A DNA stretch of 32,959 bases from Actinomadura sp. BRA 177. Lineage in GTDB: Bacteria > Actinomycetota > Actinomycetes > Streptosporangiales > Streptosporangiaceae. This document shows, piece by piece, positions 23,607 to 32,207 of the stretch. Location: positions 1 through 32,959 of the forward strand of contig NZ_JABXFD010000316.1 of NCBI RefSeq assembly GCF_013372625.1, given 5' to 3'. The notes under the pieces are model-generated. The model saw only the letters and a program-made list of their open reading frames with translations, was not told the DNA's origin and did no database searches. Position numbers and translations under genes: made by a program. Position 1 is the stretch's first letter; each line of letters opens with the position of its first letter.

Positions 23607-24854
23607 TCAACCGCGTGGGAAGAGTGCGTCCACGAAGGAGTTGCCGAACTTGCCCTCAGGATCGAGTTCTTGCGCCAGCCGGGCGAAGTCGAGCGCGCGC
23701 TCGTAGGAGGCGATGACCTCCGGGGCGGGCGTGGTGCTGAGCTTCCCCCAGTGCGGACGTGCGCCCAGCGGAAGGAGCCGCTGCTGCAGCTCGGCGACCA
23801 CGGGCAGCACGCCCTCCGGGTCGTCGCGCCAGGTGAAGTGGAAGGTCACCGAGTCCCGTCCGTAGGCCGGACTCAGCCAGAGGTCGTCGCCGCGGACGGT
23901 CCGGATCTCGGAGATGTGCAGGACCGGCGCAATCTGCTCGGCGAGCCCCTGAACCACCGCGATGCCCGCGCCCGCCGCCTCCCGGGGCAGGAACCACTCG
24001 GACTGAAGCTCCTGCCCGGCACTAGGCGTCAGCTCCGGCCGGAAGTGCGGCAGGCGCTCATGCCACGGCCCAGGGCGCCCCAACTGGACGGTGCAGAAAT
24101 CCGGATCCATCCCCGGCACGGGATGCACCTGCTCTTCGGCCGCACGCCCACCGCCCCAGGTCGGCTCGGTGCGGCACTTGAGCCACACGGCGGCCTCACC
24201 GCTGCGCCAGTCGGTGAACGCGCTGACGCTGTAAGCGGAGCCGAAGACTTCATCAAACCGGGCCGCCACATCATCAAGCGAAACACCGAGCCGCACGCTC
24301 TGCGCCACCTCGAACGCGGGCGCCACATCCAGCGTCAGCCGCGTGACGACGCCCAGCGCCCCGAGCGCGACGACCGCACCGGGGAAGCCGTCATCACCCC
24401 GCCGGAGTTCAACAAGATCACCGTCCGGGCCGACGAGTTCGAGCCCGCTGACGGACGCGGACAGGCACCGCTGCCCGTCACCCGACCCGTGGGTCCCCGT
24501 GGCACACGACCCGGCGACCGAGATGTGCGGCAGCGACGCCATGTTGGGCAGAGCGAACCCGTTCCGGTGCAACTCCACGGCGACATCCGCGTACCGCATC
24601 CCGGCCGCGACGGTCACGGTCGACCGCGCGGTGTCGATCTCCACCATGGACGGCAGCCCGTCCAGCCTGACGAGCTCGCCGGTGCTGTCGGCGACGAGGC
24701 TGAACGAATGCCCGCTACCGAGCGCCCTCACCCGCCGACTACCTGCGACGACGCGCCGCAGCTCGGCCACGGACTCCGGCCGATGCACCCGAACAGCCCC
24801 ATAGGTCACATTCCCAGCCCAGTTGGTAAGACGCACGACCGCACGCTGCTCCAC
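23607..24854 (-). CDS. FAD-linked alditol oxidase-like / D-arabinono-1,4-lactone oxidase family
   Basis: A 415-residue flavoprotein with a PCMH FAD-binding domain followed by the ALO domain. His49 in ALGSGHSFS matches the His that carries covalent FAD in Streptomyces alditol oxidase (AldO, 418 residues), and the length is nearly the same. HISVAGSCATGTHGSG near 110-125 is the second FAD-binding block. The C-terminal HWGKL followed by a DPEGKFGN-type end is usual for the family. It should oxidise a polyol or sugar lactone to an aldehyde with release of H2O2. I chose the GTG at 24854 to match the family length; the frame is open to an ATG at 24917. It lies 41 bp before the ABM gene on the same strand and may form an operon with it. 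Confidence 0.85.
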   Translation of the reverse strand: MEQRAVVRLTNWAGNVTYGAVRVHRPESVAELRRVVAGSRRVRALGSGHSFSLVADSTGELVRLDGLPSMVEIDTARSTVTVAAGMRYADVAVELHRNGFALPNMASLPHISVAGSCATGTHGSGDGQRCLSASVSGLELVGPDGDLVELRRGDDGFPGAVVALGALGVVTRLTLDVAPAFEVAQSVRLGVSLDDVAARFDEVFGSAYSVSAFTDWRSGEAAVWLKCRTEPTWGGGRAAEEQVHPVPGMDPDFCTVQLGRPGPWHERLPHFRPELTPSAGQELQSEWFLPREAAGAGIAVVQGLAEQIAPVLHISEIRTVRGDDLWLSPAYGRDSVTFHFTWRDDPEGVLPVVAELQQRLLPLGARPHWGKLSTTPAPEVIASYERALDFARLAQELDPEGKFGNSFVDALFPRG

Positions 24855-24980
24855 AACCGCACCGTACTTCCCTGCACCACCTCGCGACCGATACTCGCCA
24901 CTTGTGCATTTGTCCATATTTTTCTTGATGAGTCAGGCGTTACCGTGGGCAGAGGTTCGTCTATCCGCGGAGGGCCGGGC

Positions 24981-27755
24981 ATGACGACCTACCTCAGCGG
25001 GGCGAGCATCGGGGGCGACTCCGTCTCCGGAGACAAGATCGTGCACATGAGCGCGACGGCACCGGAGGCCGATCCCCCGCCCCGCCAGCTTCCCCCGGAT
25101 ATCCCCGGGTTCACCGGCCGCCGGGACGTTCTCGGCCGGCTCGGCTCCCTCGTCGCAGCCGGCGGCCCGGCGCCGGTGATCATCGCGCTGACCGGGATGC
25201 CCGGCATCGGCAAGACGGCGCTGGCGGTGCACTGGGCTCATCTGATGTCGGCACAGTTCCCCGATGGGCAGTTGTTCATTGATCTGCGCGGTTACTCCAA
25301 GCGAGGCGCGCTCACCTCCCGGGAGGCACTCGGCCAGGCATTGCGGACCCTGCGCGTCCCGTCCAGCCGGCTTCCGGTCGATGAGGACGAACTCGCGGCG
25401 CTCTACCGCTCGCGACTCGCCAACAAGCGCATGCTCATCGTCTTGGACGATGCCGAGGATCCGCGACAGGTCTATCCCCTGCTCCCGGGCACGTCCTCGT
25501 GCGTGGTCATCGTGACCGCCCGGCTGAAGTTCACCGCCTTGGTGGCGAGGTACGGCGCGCGTGCGATGGCGCTGGATCTGCTGTCGGAGGCGGAGGCACT
25601 CGACCTCGTCGGCGAGGTCGCCGGACGTGAACGGACACGGCAGGAACCGGACGCCACGGCCGCGCTCGTCCAGATATGCGCTCGGCTCCCGCTCGCACTC
25701 CGGGTGGCCGCCGCGAACATCGCCACCCGGCCCCAGCAGTCGGTGGCCGACACCGTGCATGCCCTGGCCGAGGGCGACCGGCTTTCCAAGCTGGCCCTGG
25801 GCGAAGATCCGGGCGAGGCCGTCGGAGCCGCCTTCGACCTGTCCTACCGGGGGCTCGTCCCGGAGACACGACGCGCGTTCCGGCTCCTCGGACTCGTGGA
25901 AGGACCGCACGTCGCACCGGAGGCGGTCGGTGCACTCCTCGGGGCCACACCGGAGGCGGCACGACGGCTCCTCTATCTGCTGGAGACGGCCGGCCTCGTC
26001 CAGGCCGTCGGTGGCGGCCGCTACCACCTGCACGAACTTCTGCGCGAGTACGCGCAAGGCCGCGCGCTTGAGGAGGACACACCCGTCGTCCAGTCGGCGG
26101 CGATCCAGCGGCTCGCGATGTGGTACCTCACCACCGCCCAGCAGGCGGGACGCTTCCTCGACAGGTACCGCCGAACCATCCGCCAGGAGCTGACCGCGCC
26201 GCCGGTGAACCCGAACCCCGCCGAAAGAGCCGGTCACCTCGACTGGTTCGCCTCCGAGCAGCCGAACCTGACCGCACTCATCCGGCAGGTCGCCCGGCTG
26301 GGCTGGAACCAGGTCACCTGGGAACTCGCCGATGCCGTCTACGACTTCTTCGAGCTCCGCCGTCACTGCCACGAGAACCTGGAAGTCCACCGGCTCGGGC
26401 TGGAGGCGGCCGAGCACGGCTCGAATCCGCTCGCCTGCTTCTTCATGCACCACCACATCTCGGTCAGCCATCGCGAACTCGGCCAGACGGAGGAGGCGCT
26501 TCGCGCGGCCGAGGCGGCGCTCCAACTCAGCATCCAGCTCGAAGACCGCTACGGCCAAGCGGCCGTCCTGGACAACCTGGCCAGGACGCACCTCCAGCTC
26601 AGCGACTACCGCACAGCCCTCGACCTGGGCAAGCAGGCCCTGGTCATCCGCCGCGACATCAGCGACCGGCACGCGGAGGCCACCACCCTCGACACCTTGG
26701 CACGCGGCTACCAAGGCCTCAGCAAATACGCTCCGGCCAACGAGTGCGCTGACGACGCGTTGAAGATCCGCAAGGAGATCGGGGACCTCCGAGGCGAGGC
26801 GGAGACACTCGACAACCTGGCCCGGATCTATTACGGGACGGGACGGATCAGCGCGTCACTCACGGCCACCGAGAAGGCCCTGAAGATCCGCAAGGAGATC
26901 GGCGATCGCCACGGGCAGGGCGAGACGCTCGCCTTCCTCGCCTACCTCCACATGCGGATCGGCCGCCACGAACAGGCCTGCGAGCACATCGAGCACGCCC
27001 TCGCCATCCGCCGGAAGATCGCCGATCCGCAGGGGGAGGGTCAGGCGCTCGTCCATCTGTCCACGATCCGGCGGCGGCTCGGTCAGTACGAACACGCACT
27101 GGCGGCGGGCCTGGAGGCCCTCGACGTCCTCCAGCAGTTGCGCGACCGGCACGGCGAGGCGGAGGCGCTGGACAATCTGAGCCGCTGCTACCGCCGACTG
27201 GGCCTGTACGAGCGGGCGAGAGCGGATGTGAACCGCGCGCTCGCGATCCGCCGGTCGATCGGCGACCGGCTCGGCGAGGCCAACACCCTGAACGCGCTCG
27301 GCCTCATAGAACTGCACGCCGGACGGCTCGGCCGGGCACGGCGGGCGGCAAAGCTGTCGCTGCGGCTCTGCCACCTGATCGACGACAAGCGCGGCATCGC
27401 AGGTTCGCTCGACCTGCTCGCCAAGGTCTACCTGGACATGGGGCTGTATCAGAAAGCACGGCGCACAGCCGAACTGGCCCTCAACGTGGCGGGAGACATA
27501 GGGCAGCGGTACGGGCAGATCATCACGCTGAGCGCACTGGGTGAGATTCTTCGGCGCCTCGGACACCCCGACGAGGCTTTGGCCCACGTTCGGGCCGCGA
27601 GAGAACTGGCCAGGCAGGCGGGCGATCTCCACGAAGAGATCAATATTCTCCGACTGCAGGCGAAGATCCACGCTGACCTCGGACAGGCGGACGAGTCCCG
27701 GGCCGTCACGGCACAGGTCGCGAACATGACCCGGGATCTTCGACAACTCCCGTAG
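24981..27755 (+). CDS. STAND NTPase (NB-ARC) with C-terminal TPR array
   Basis: A 924-residue signalling ATPase. Residues 6-22 are a short Gly/Asp-rich tag, ending GGDSVSGDKIVH. The NB-ARC domain follows, with Walker A GMPGIGKT at 72-79, Walker B LIVLDDAED at 152-160 and a GLPLA-type motif, RLPLALRVAAA. A winged-helix region (about 290-350) leads into at least eight TPRs of 40 residues (about 480-900), including nearly identical DALKIRKEIGD and KALKIRKEIGD units. Unlike AfsR it has no SARP DNA-binding domain, so a role as a sensor or scaffold in signalling or defence is more likely than direct transcription control. The ATG follows GGAGGG. The upstream stretch near 24905-24935 is AT-rich and probably holds its promoter and that of the divergent flavoprotein. 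Confidence 0.9.
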   Translation: MTTYLSGASIGGDSVSGDKIVHMSATAPEADPPPRQLPPDIPGFTGRRDVLGRLGSLVAAGGPAPVIIALTGMPGIGKTALAVHWAHLMSAQFPDGQLFIDLRGYSKRGALTSREALGQALRTLRVPSSRLPVDEDELAALYRSRLANKRMLIVLDDAEDPRQVYPLLPGTSSCVVIVTARLKFTALVARYGARAMALDLLSEAEALDLVGEVAGRERTRQEPDATAALVQICARLPLALRVAAANIATRPQQSVADTVHALAEGDRLSKLALGEDPGEAVGAAFDLSYRGLVPETRRAFRLLGLVEGPHVAPEAVGALLGATPEAARRLLYLLETAGLVQAVGGGRYHLHELLREYAQGRALEEDTPVVQSAAIQRLAMWYLTTAQQAGRFLDRYRRTIRQELTAPPVNPNPAERAGHLDWFASEQPNLTALIRQVARLGWNQVTWELADAVYDFFELRRHCHENLEVHRLGLEAAEHGSNPLACFFMHHHISVSHRELGQTEEALRAAEAALQLSIQLEDRYGQAAVLDNLARTHLQLSDYRTALDLGKQALVIRRDISDRHAEATTLDTLARGYQGLSKYAPANECADDALKIRKEIGDLRGEAETLDNLARIYYGTGRISASLTATEKALKIRKEIGDRHGQGETLAFLAYLHMRIGRHEQACEHIEHALAIRRKIADPQGEGQALVHLSTIRRRLGQYEHALAAGLEALDVLQQLRDRHGEAEALDNLSRCYRRLGLYERARADVNRALAIRRSIGDRLGEANTLNALGLIELHAGRLGRARRAAKLSLRLCHLIDDKRGIAGSLDLLAKVYLDMGLYQKARRTAELALNVAGDIGQRYGQIITLSALGEILRRLGHPDEALAHVRAARELARQAGDLHEEINILRLQAKIHADLGQADESRAVTAQVANMTRDLRQLP

Positions 27756-27844
27756 AATGCCTGTAGTGCGTGAGTTAGTGTGAGTTTGGGACGACCACTT
27801 CCCGGGTCTCCAGCAAGGCCCGACCCCGTTCTCGAGGACGTGCT

Positions 27845-28891
27845 TTGCGCGAACCGAACGACCGATTTCTCACCTGCCGCGAAGTTCTCGGATGGCATTA
27901 CGGCCACCGGGAGCCGATGTTCCTCGGGCCCCCACAGCGCCACTACAGCCTGCACTACACCTATTTGCAGGCAGGCCAGGCATACGTGGCCTCAGAAGTA
28001 CGAAAGGAGCCTGGGCGAGTTCCTTTCCATCTGCAGTTCGCCATCCTCCAGTCTCTGGGGACGACCGCGGCCGGATCCATCGTGCGATCTCCCATCACGA
28101 CGCGACTCGGCCAGCACTGGGTCAATGGTTTCCGCAACCGGTGGTTCGTCCGTCCCTACACCGAGCACGACAGCGCACCGGACTGGCTGTCGACTCACCT
28201 TGTCGCGGACGCCGCGCGGAAACTGGCGCTGATCCATTGGACGTCGAGTGTCATCGACGCGGACGTATTGCGCCCTCCGGAGCATGGCCTGCGAATTTAC
28301 GACTGGGGGATGTTCGATGTCCTCCGGCATCCTACGGATATAGTCATCGACATGCGCGCCAGAGGGCGGCCTCCCGAGCACATCAGGGCCGTCCACGCGG
28401 GGCTCACCCGACTGCGCGTCGCGAGAATGGGGCTGAATCTCGGCCCCGAGGGACTCACCCACCACGATGTGCGCACCGAGAACCTCCTCGTCAGAGGCGA
28501 TAAGGTCGTCGAGATCGTCGACTGGGACCGCGCATATTGGGACTTTCAGTGGTACGACGTCTCGCTGGCGGCACTGCACATTGCGTATTGCCGGTCGACC
28601 GTACTGCGATGGGACCTGGCCGACGCGTTCGTCGACGCCTACCAGGCGGAATCACAGTGCGAGATCCCGCCGGACGCGCTGGGGTGGTTGTTTCGGTTTA
28701 CGGCGGTTCGGAATCTGGCGGTTTCGCGGTCGCCGGAGAAGTGGGCTCGGCTGGTGCGCGGGGTCGAGGAGCGCTGGGGCGGGGTGCCTTCAGGGTTCGT
28801 GGGTGATTTTGTTGCCGAGGACCAGGTCGCCGCGGACGTGGACGTCGCCGCTGAAGATGGTGGTTCCCTGGGGGCCGTCGGGGTCGGGTGA
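27845..28891 (+). CDS. Aminoglycoside phosphotransferase-fold kinase-like protein
   Basis: A 348-residue protein with the C-lobe signature of the APH/choline-kinase superfamily: LTHHDVRTENLL at 205-216 (catalytic Asp208, Asn213) and VEIVDWDRAYWDF at 222-234 (metal-binding Asp226). The N-lobe is divergent and has no clear Gly loop, so activity and substrate are uncertain. The start is TTG at 27845, 6 nt after GAGGA; there is no better ATG nearby. It lies 89 bp downstream of the STAND gene on the same strand. The last 34 codons overlap the 3' end of the convergent cyclase-like gene, and that tail (GDFVAEDQVAADVDVAAEDGG) looks like antisense reading of the other gene's tag, so the ancestral stop was probably near 28800. 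Confidence 0.75.
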   Translation: MREPNDRFLTCREVLGWHYGHREPMFLGPPQRHYSLHYTYLQAGQAYVASEVRKEPGRVPFHLQFAILQSLGTTAAGSIVRSPITTRLGQHWVNGFRNRWFVRPYTEHDSAPDWLSTHLVADAARKLALIHWTSSVIDADVLRPPEHGLRIYDWGMFDVLRHPTDIVIDMRARGRPPEHIRAVHAGLTRLRVARMGLNLGPEGLTHHDVRTENLLVRGDKVVEIVDWDRAYWDFQWYDVSLAALHIAYCRSTVLRWDLADAFVDAYQAESQCEIPPDALGWLFRFTAVRNLAVSRSPEKWARLVRGVEERWGGVPSGFVGDFVAEDQVAADVDVAAEDGGSLGAVGVG

Positions 28892-29563
28892 GCGGGGCGC
28901 GGGCGGGTTGCCGCTGCCCGCGAGGTACATCCAGGCCTCGGTCTTCGTTTCTTTGACCTTGAGCGTTACGCGTTCGAACGAGGCCGGGTCTATGCCGCCG
29001 TGCAGGTGGGCCACGAAGGCTTCGTAGACGAACGGGGAAACTATGAAGCCCAGGTCGGCGCCCGTTTCGGCCAGGGCGGTCTTGAGGACGGGGGCCTCCA
29101 GGAGGCGGGCCGTCTGGATGATGACCTGGCCGTTCAGGCCCTCGGCGTCGGGGGTGACCGGGCCGACGTGCAGGGCTACGCGGAGCTGGACGCGGACGGC
29201 GGCGCTCGCGCGGTGGTTGTGCCGGCGGAGCGCCACGGCCAGGTGGGCGGCGAGCGGGTCGATGAGGGACGCGGTCGGGACGGCCGGTGAGACGACCACC
29301 AGGGCGCCGTCGCCGCGGTGCTCGCGGTAGGCGTCCGCGGCCGGGACGTCCGAGGCCTCCAGTGCCGACAGCAGGATGCCGTAGGTGACGTCGCGGACGA
29401 CCCGGCGGTCCTCGTCGTCGCGGGACGGGTCGCCGAAGCCCGCGACGTCGCAGAACAGGATCGAGCAGTTCAGTCCCGACCAGCGCGTGAGGGCACCGGC
29501 GGGCGTGCGGTCGAGTGGGGCGTCCACGGTACGAGTGAACGCCTCGGGCGGCGGGTTGTCCAT
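28790..29563 (-). CDS. Degenerate class III nucleotide cyclase-like protein with C-terminal GDxVxG tag
   Basis: A 257-residue protein with a class III cyclase-like fold. ILFCDVAGFGDPSR near 35-48 matches the first metal-binding loop (Asp39), and HRGDGALVVV near 82-91 matches the second (Asp85). The block NGQVIIQTARLLEA near 144-157 corresponds to the usual GxxVNxAARL, but the catalytic Asn is not in place, so cyclase activity is doubtful. The last 19 residues (SGDVHVRGDLVLGNKITH and two or three more) match the tag at the N-terminus of the STAND protein. I chose the ATG at 29563 over the GTG at 29575; neither has a strong ribosome-binding site. Its 3' end overlaps the kinase-like gene by 102 bp. 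Probably a sensor or adaptor in the same signalling group. Confidence 0.72.
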   Translation of the reverse strand: MDNPPPEAFTRTVDAPLDRTPAGALTRWSGLNCSILFCDVAGFGDPSRDDEDRRVVRDVTYGILLSALEASDVPAADAYREHRGDGALVVVSPAVPTASLIDPLAAHLAVALRRHNHRASAAVRVQLRVALHVGPVTPDAEGLNGQVIIQTARLLEAPVLKTALAETGADLGFIVSPFVYEAFVAHLHGGIDPASFERVTLKVKETKTEAWMYLAGSGNPPAPRSPDPDGPQGTTIFSGDVHVRGDLVLGNKITHEP

Positions 29564-29751
29564 GTCACCAGGCACAAAAGCCCGGGTATGCCGGGGTGTT
29601 ATGCCCTGCTGGCATTTCCCGGGGTTTGGTGAGCGGTGCGACTTTTATGGCGTTCCGTCCTCGCGCGGAGTTTTCCCGCCGGCACTCCCCCCGGCACCGG
29701 CAGGGAGTCGCGTGAGGGCCGTCGCACGGCGCCGGGAGGAATGGCGGAAGC

Positions 29752-30312
29752 ATGAGAACGCGTACCCGACGCCGGCGGCTCGCGGCCGGGCTCGCGGGGG
29801 TGGCGGCGGCCACCCTCACGGTCTCGACCGGGGTCGCCTCGGCGCAGGACCTGCCGATCACGCAGCAGGTGCAGCAGCAGAACCAGTGGTGCTGGGTCGC
29901 CAGCGGGCTGACGATCGCCAAGTTCTTCGGCAAGGGCAACGTCAGCCAGAACGACTTCTGCAACCTGGGGCGCGGCTACCCGCGCGGGAGCTACTGCCCG
30001 AACCAGGCCGGCTATCTGGAGTACGACCAGCGGGCGTTCCAGGCGCTCGGGCTGTCGCCGGGCCAGGTGTCCGGCCCGCTGTCGTTCTCGTCGGTGCAGG
30101 GTGAGATCAACGGGCAGCGGCCCATCCTCACGGGCATCTACTGGACGGCCGGCGGCGGCCACGCGCAGGTCATCTACGGCTACTCCGGCCAGACGGTGTC
30201 CTACGGCGACCCGTGGCCGTCCAGTCCCCGGTACGGGGAGATGGCGTACAGCAGCTACGTCAGCAACTACCAGTTCCGCTGGGGGCAGGCCCTGTCCCGG
30301 ATCGGGGGTTGA
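29752..30312 (+). CDS. Secreted papain-like cysteine protease
   Basis: A 186-residue exported protease-like protein. The signal peptide has an RTRTRRRR basic start, an Ala-rich core and ASA at about 29-31. The mature part starts QDLPITQQVQQQNQWCWVASG, which holds the catalytic Cys47 and an upstream Gln for the oxyanion hole. His137 in GGGHAQVIYGY and Asp153 in YGDPW complete a papain-like triad, as in the C39/C70 (AvrRpt2-like) group PF12385. Two further Cys (DFCNLG, SYCPN) may pair. The ATG follows GGAGGAATGGCGGAAGC. The next gene starts 1 bp after its stop, so they are coupled. The target is unknown. Confidence 0.83.
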   Translation: MRTRTRRRRLAAGLAGVAAATLTVSTGVASAQDLPITQQVQQQNQWCWVASGLTIAKFFGKGNVSQNDFCNLGRGYPRGSYCPNQAGYLEYDQRAFQALGLSPGQVSGPLSFSSVQGEINGQRPILTGIYWTAGGGHAQVIYGYSGQTVSYGDPWPSSPRYGEMAYSSYVSNYQFRWGQALSRIGG

Positions 30313-30313
30313 G

Positions 30314-31099
30314 ATGCGCACGATGATCATCGCGGGCGCGGTGCTCGGCGGGACGGTGCTGCTGGGCGGGAACGCGGCGATGGCCGCCGGCCCGTCCGGT
30401 GACGAGGCCGCCGCGGCGAAGGCCGCCCGGTCCGCGGCGGCGCAGCAGCGGCTCGGCGAGTTCTTCGTCCACCTCGACCAGCACAATAAGGGGCAGCTGA
30501 CGAGCCAGGACGTCCCGAAGGCGGCGGTGCAGGCCAAGGCGCCCCAGGTGGAGACGTCGGTCCAGCGGGTGTACTCGCTGAACCCGGCGTTCGTGAAGGG
30601 GACGAGCGCGCCCGTCGCGACGTTCGCCTACATGGCGGTCGGCGCGGCGTCGGCGAGCGGGCAGCACGCGACGATGTGGCTGACCGAGTCCGGCGGGAGC
30701 TGGAAGGTCATGAACATCATCTCCGGGTCGGACGAGGCGGCCTACCCGGCGCGGGCGAACGGCGGCACGGTGTTCACCGAGCCGCAGATCCACGCCTGGT
30801 ACCGGCTGAAGGACGGCCGGGTCACCGCGCTCAACGACACCGCCAGGACGTCGGTCGGCAAGGCCGGCGTGCCGGTGGCGGCGTATCAGCGGCTCGTCCA
30901 CGCCCGGTATGCCGACAAGCTCCCCGGCACCGCCTACCAGCGGTCCGGGAAGCTCGGCGGATACTCGCCCACGACCGGTGTAAGCGGGCAGGCGCCGGAT
31001 CGGGGCCCGGCACCCGCACTGCTGGCGCTCGGCGCGGGCGGGGCGGTGACGGCCGCGGGCATCGCCGTGGCGCGGCGCCGCCGCCAGGGCAGCTACTAG
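30314..31099 (+). CDS. Exported, C-terminally anchored partner of the cysteine protease
   Basis: A 261-residue protein of unknown function. It has a signal peptide (MRTMIIAGAVLGGTVLLGG, then AMAA at about 22-25), a helical Ala-rich segment to about 75, a mixed alpha/beta domain (about 80-205), then a C-terminal hydrophobic segment (about 232-253) and RRRR. SPTTG at 218-222 lies in the place of an LPxTG sorting signal, but its first residue is not Leu, so a simple membrane anchor is the safer reading. The ATG at 30314 is 1 bp after the protease stop (TGAGATG). From the coupling I infer that it holds, activates or inhibits the protease at the cell surface. I do not recognise the family. Confidence 0.78.
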   Translation: MRTMIIAGAVLGGTVLLGGNAAMAAGPSGDEAAAAKAARSAAAQQRLGEFFVHLDQHNKGQLTSQDVPKAAVQAKAPQVETSVQRVYSLNPAFVKGTSAPVATFAYMAVGAASASGQHATMWLTESGGSWKVMNIISGSDEAAYPARANGGTVFTEPQIHAWYRLKDGRVTALNDTARTSVGKAGVPVAAYQRLVHARYADKLPGTAYQRSGKLGGYSPTTGVSGQAPDRGPAPALLALGAGGAVTAAGIAVARRRRQGSY

Positions 31100-31108
31100 C
31101 CGCCCGCA

Positions 31109-31145
31109 CGCGGGCTCCGGGATCGGCCCCCTACCGGAGCCCGCG
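31109..31145. terminator. Bidirectional terminator between convergent genes
   Basis: A perfect 12-bp stem, CGCGGGCTCCGG (31109-31120) with its complement at 31134-31145, and a 13-nt loop. It follows the anchored-protein stop by 10 bp, and the LysR stop codon (31131-31133) lies at the end of the loop. It can therefore serve both transcripts. There is no U-run in either direction. Confidence 0.75.
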
Positions 31146-32108
31146 GTCGGCGGGCAGCGCCGGGTGCGCCTCGGGATGCTCGTCCCACCACTCGCCGTAG
31201 ACGTGCTGGGCCCGGACGAGGTCGAGGTAGACGTCGTTGAAGACGCCCCGCAGCCGTCCCGCCGAACGCTCGGCCTCGGGCCGCCACATGAGGACGACGC
31301 GCTGCCCGAGCGGGTCACCGGTGATGCGGCGGAACGCGACCCCTTCGCGGGGGCCGGCGGTCGGCTGGTAGATGCCGACGGCGCGTCCGGATTTGATGAG
31401 CGACGACGAGATCTGCCAGTCGGTGGACCAGAACCGCACCCGCGGCTGGAATCCGGCGCCCGCGCAGACGCCGCGGAAGTAGGCGGGCCAGGGGCCGTCG
31501 TCGAGCGGGTCGTCCAGCCAGTCCTGGTCGGCGAGATCGCCGAGGTCGACGGTGGGACGGGCGGCGAGCGGGCTGGACGACGCCATGCCGACCAGCGCGG
31601 GCTCGCACTCCACGAGGACGAGCCGCCGCAGCCCGTCGCGCGGACGCGGATCGTGGTCGACCGGCTCCTGGAACAGCCCGAGGTCGAGCGCGCCGGACGC
31701 GAGCAGCGCGGGGATGCGCCCGCCGCCGGGGTCGACGCGCAGGTACAGGCGCGCGTCCGGGCACAGCTCTCCGAGGTGGTCGCCGAGCCGGGTCAGCGCC
31801 GGGCACGCCTGGATACCGATGCGCAGCGACGGCATCGCCGCGCGGTGCCGGTGCGCGAGGGCGGCGTTGAGGTCGTCGATGCCGGCGAGCGCGGCGCGGG
31901 CGCGGGTGGCGACCTCGGCGCCGACGGGCGTCGGCGTGACGCCCTCCGGGGAGCGGACGAACAGCTGCACGCCGAGGTGGCCCTCGACGCGGCGGAGCAT
32001 GGTGCTGACGGCGGGCTGGGTGAGGCCGAGCCGGGCGGCGGCCTTGCTGATGCTGCCGGTGGCGGCGATCGCCTCGATCATCCGGAGGTGGTGGGGGCCG
32101 AGGTCCAC
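31131..32108 (-). CDS. LysR-family transcriptional regulator
   Basis: A 325-residue regulator. Residues 3-62 form the LysR winged helix-turn-helix: LRMIEAIAATGSISKAAARLGLTQPAVSTMLRRVE in two overlapping halves, followed by HLGVQLFVRSPEGVTPTPVG. The effector-binding domain starts at about 92 (SLRIGIQACPALTRLGDHL) and keeps the two-lobe pattern. The start is GTG at 32108 after AGGAG. LysR proteins usually control a divergent neighbour, but here the upstream neighbour is the 3' end of the AraC gene on the same strand, so its target cannot be guessed. Confidence 0.92.
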   Translation of the reverse strand: MDLGPHHLRMIEAIAATGSISKAAARLGLTQPAVSTMLRRVEGHLGVQLFVRSPEGVTPTPVGAEVATRARAALAGIDDLNAALAHRHRAAMPSLRIGIQACPALTRLGDHLGELCPDARLYLRVDPGGGRIPALLASGALDLGLFQEPVDHDPRPRDGLRRLVLVECEPALVGMASSSPLAARPTVDLGDLADQDWLDDPLDDGPWPAYFRGVCAGAGFQPRVRFWSTDWQISSSLIKSGRAVGIYQPTAGPREGVAFRRITGDPLGQRVVLMWRPEAERSAGRLRGVFNDVYLDLVRAQHVYGEWWDEHPEAHPALPADRGLR

Positions 32109-32207
32109 GGGCGCTCCTGACCTGTCGGTGCCCCGTCCGGATGGTTCTCCGCCCGCATGGTAGCCCTGGACCGGTCCCCGCAGAATGGAAATCCGTGCCA
32201 GGCCGAA

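Noticed and set aside
29564..29751. c-di-AMP (ydaO-type) riboswitch before the secreted protease
   Set aside because: GC-rich hairpins are possible here, but I could not find the conserved riboswitch core.
30905..30940. LPGTA in the anchored partner as a sortase signal
   Set aside because: It lies about 30 residues before the hydrophobic segment and lacks the final Gly of LPxTG; SPTTG at 218-222 is better placed, though not canonical either.
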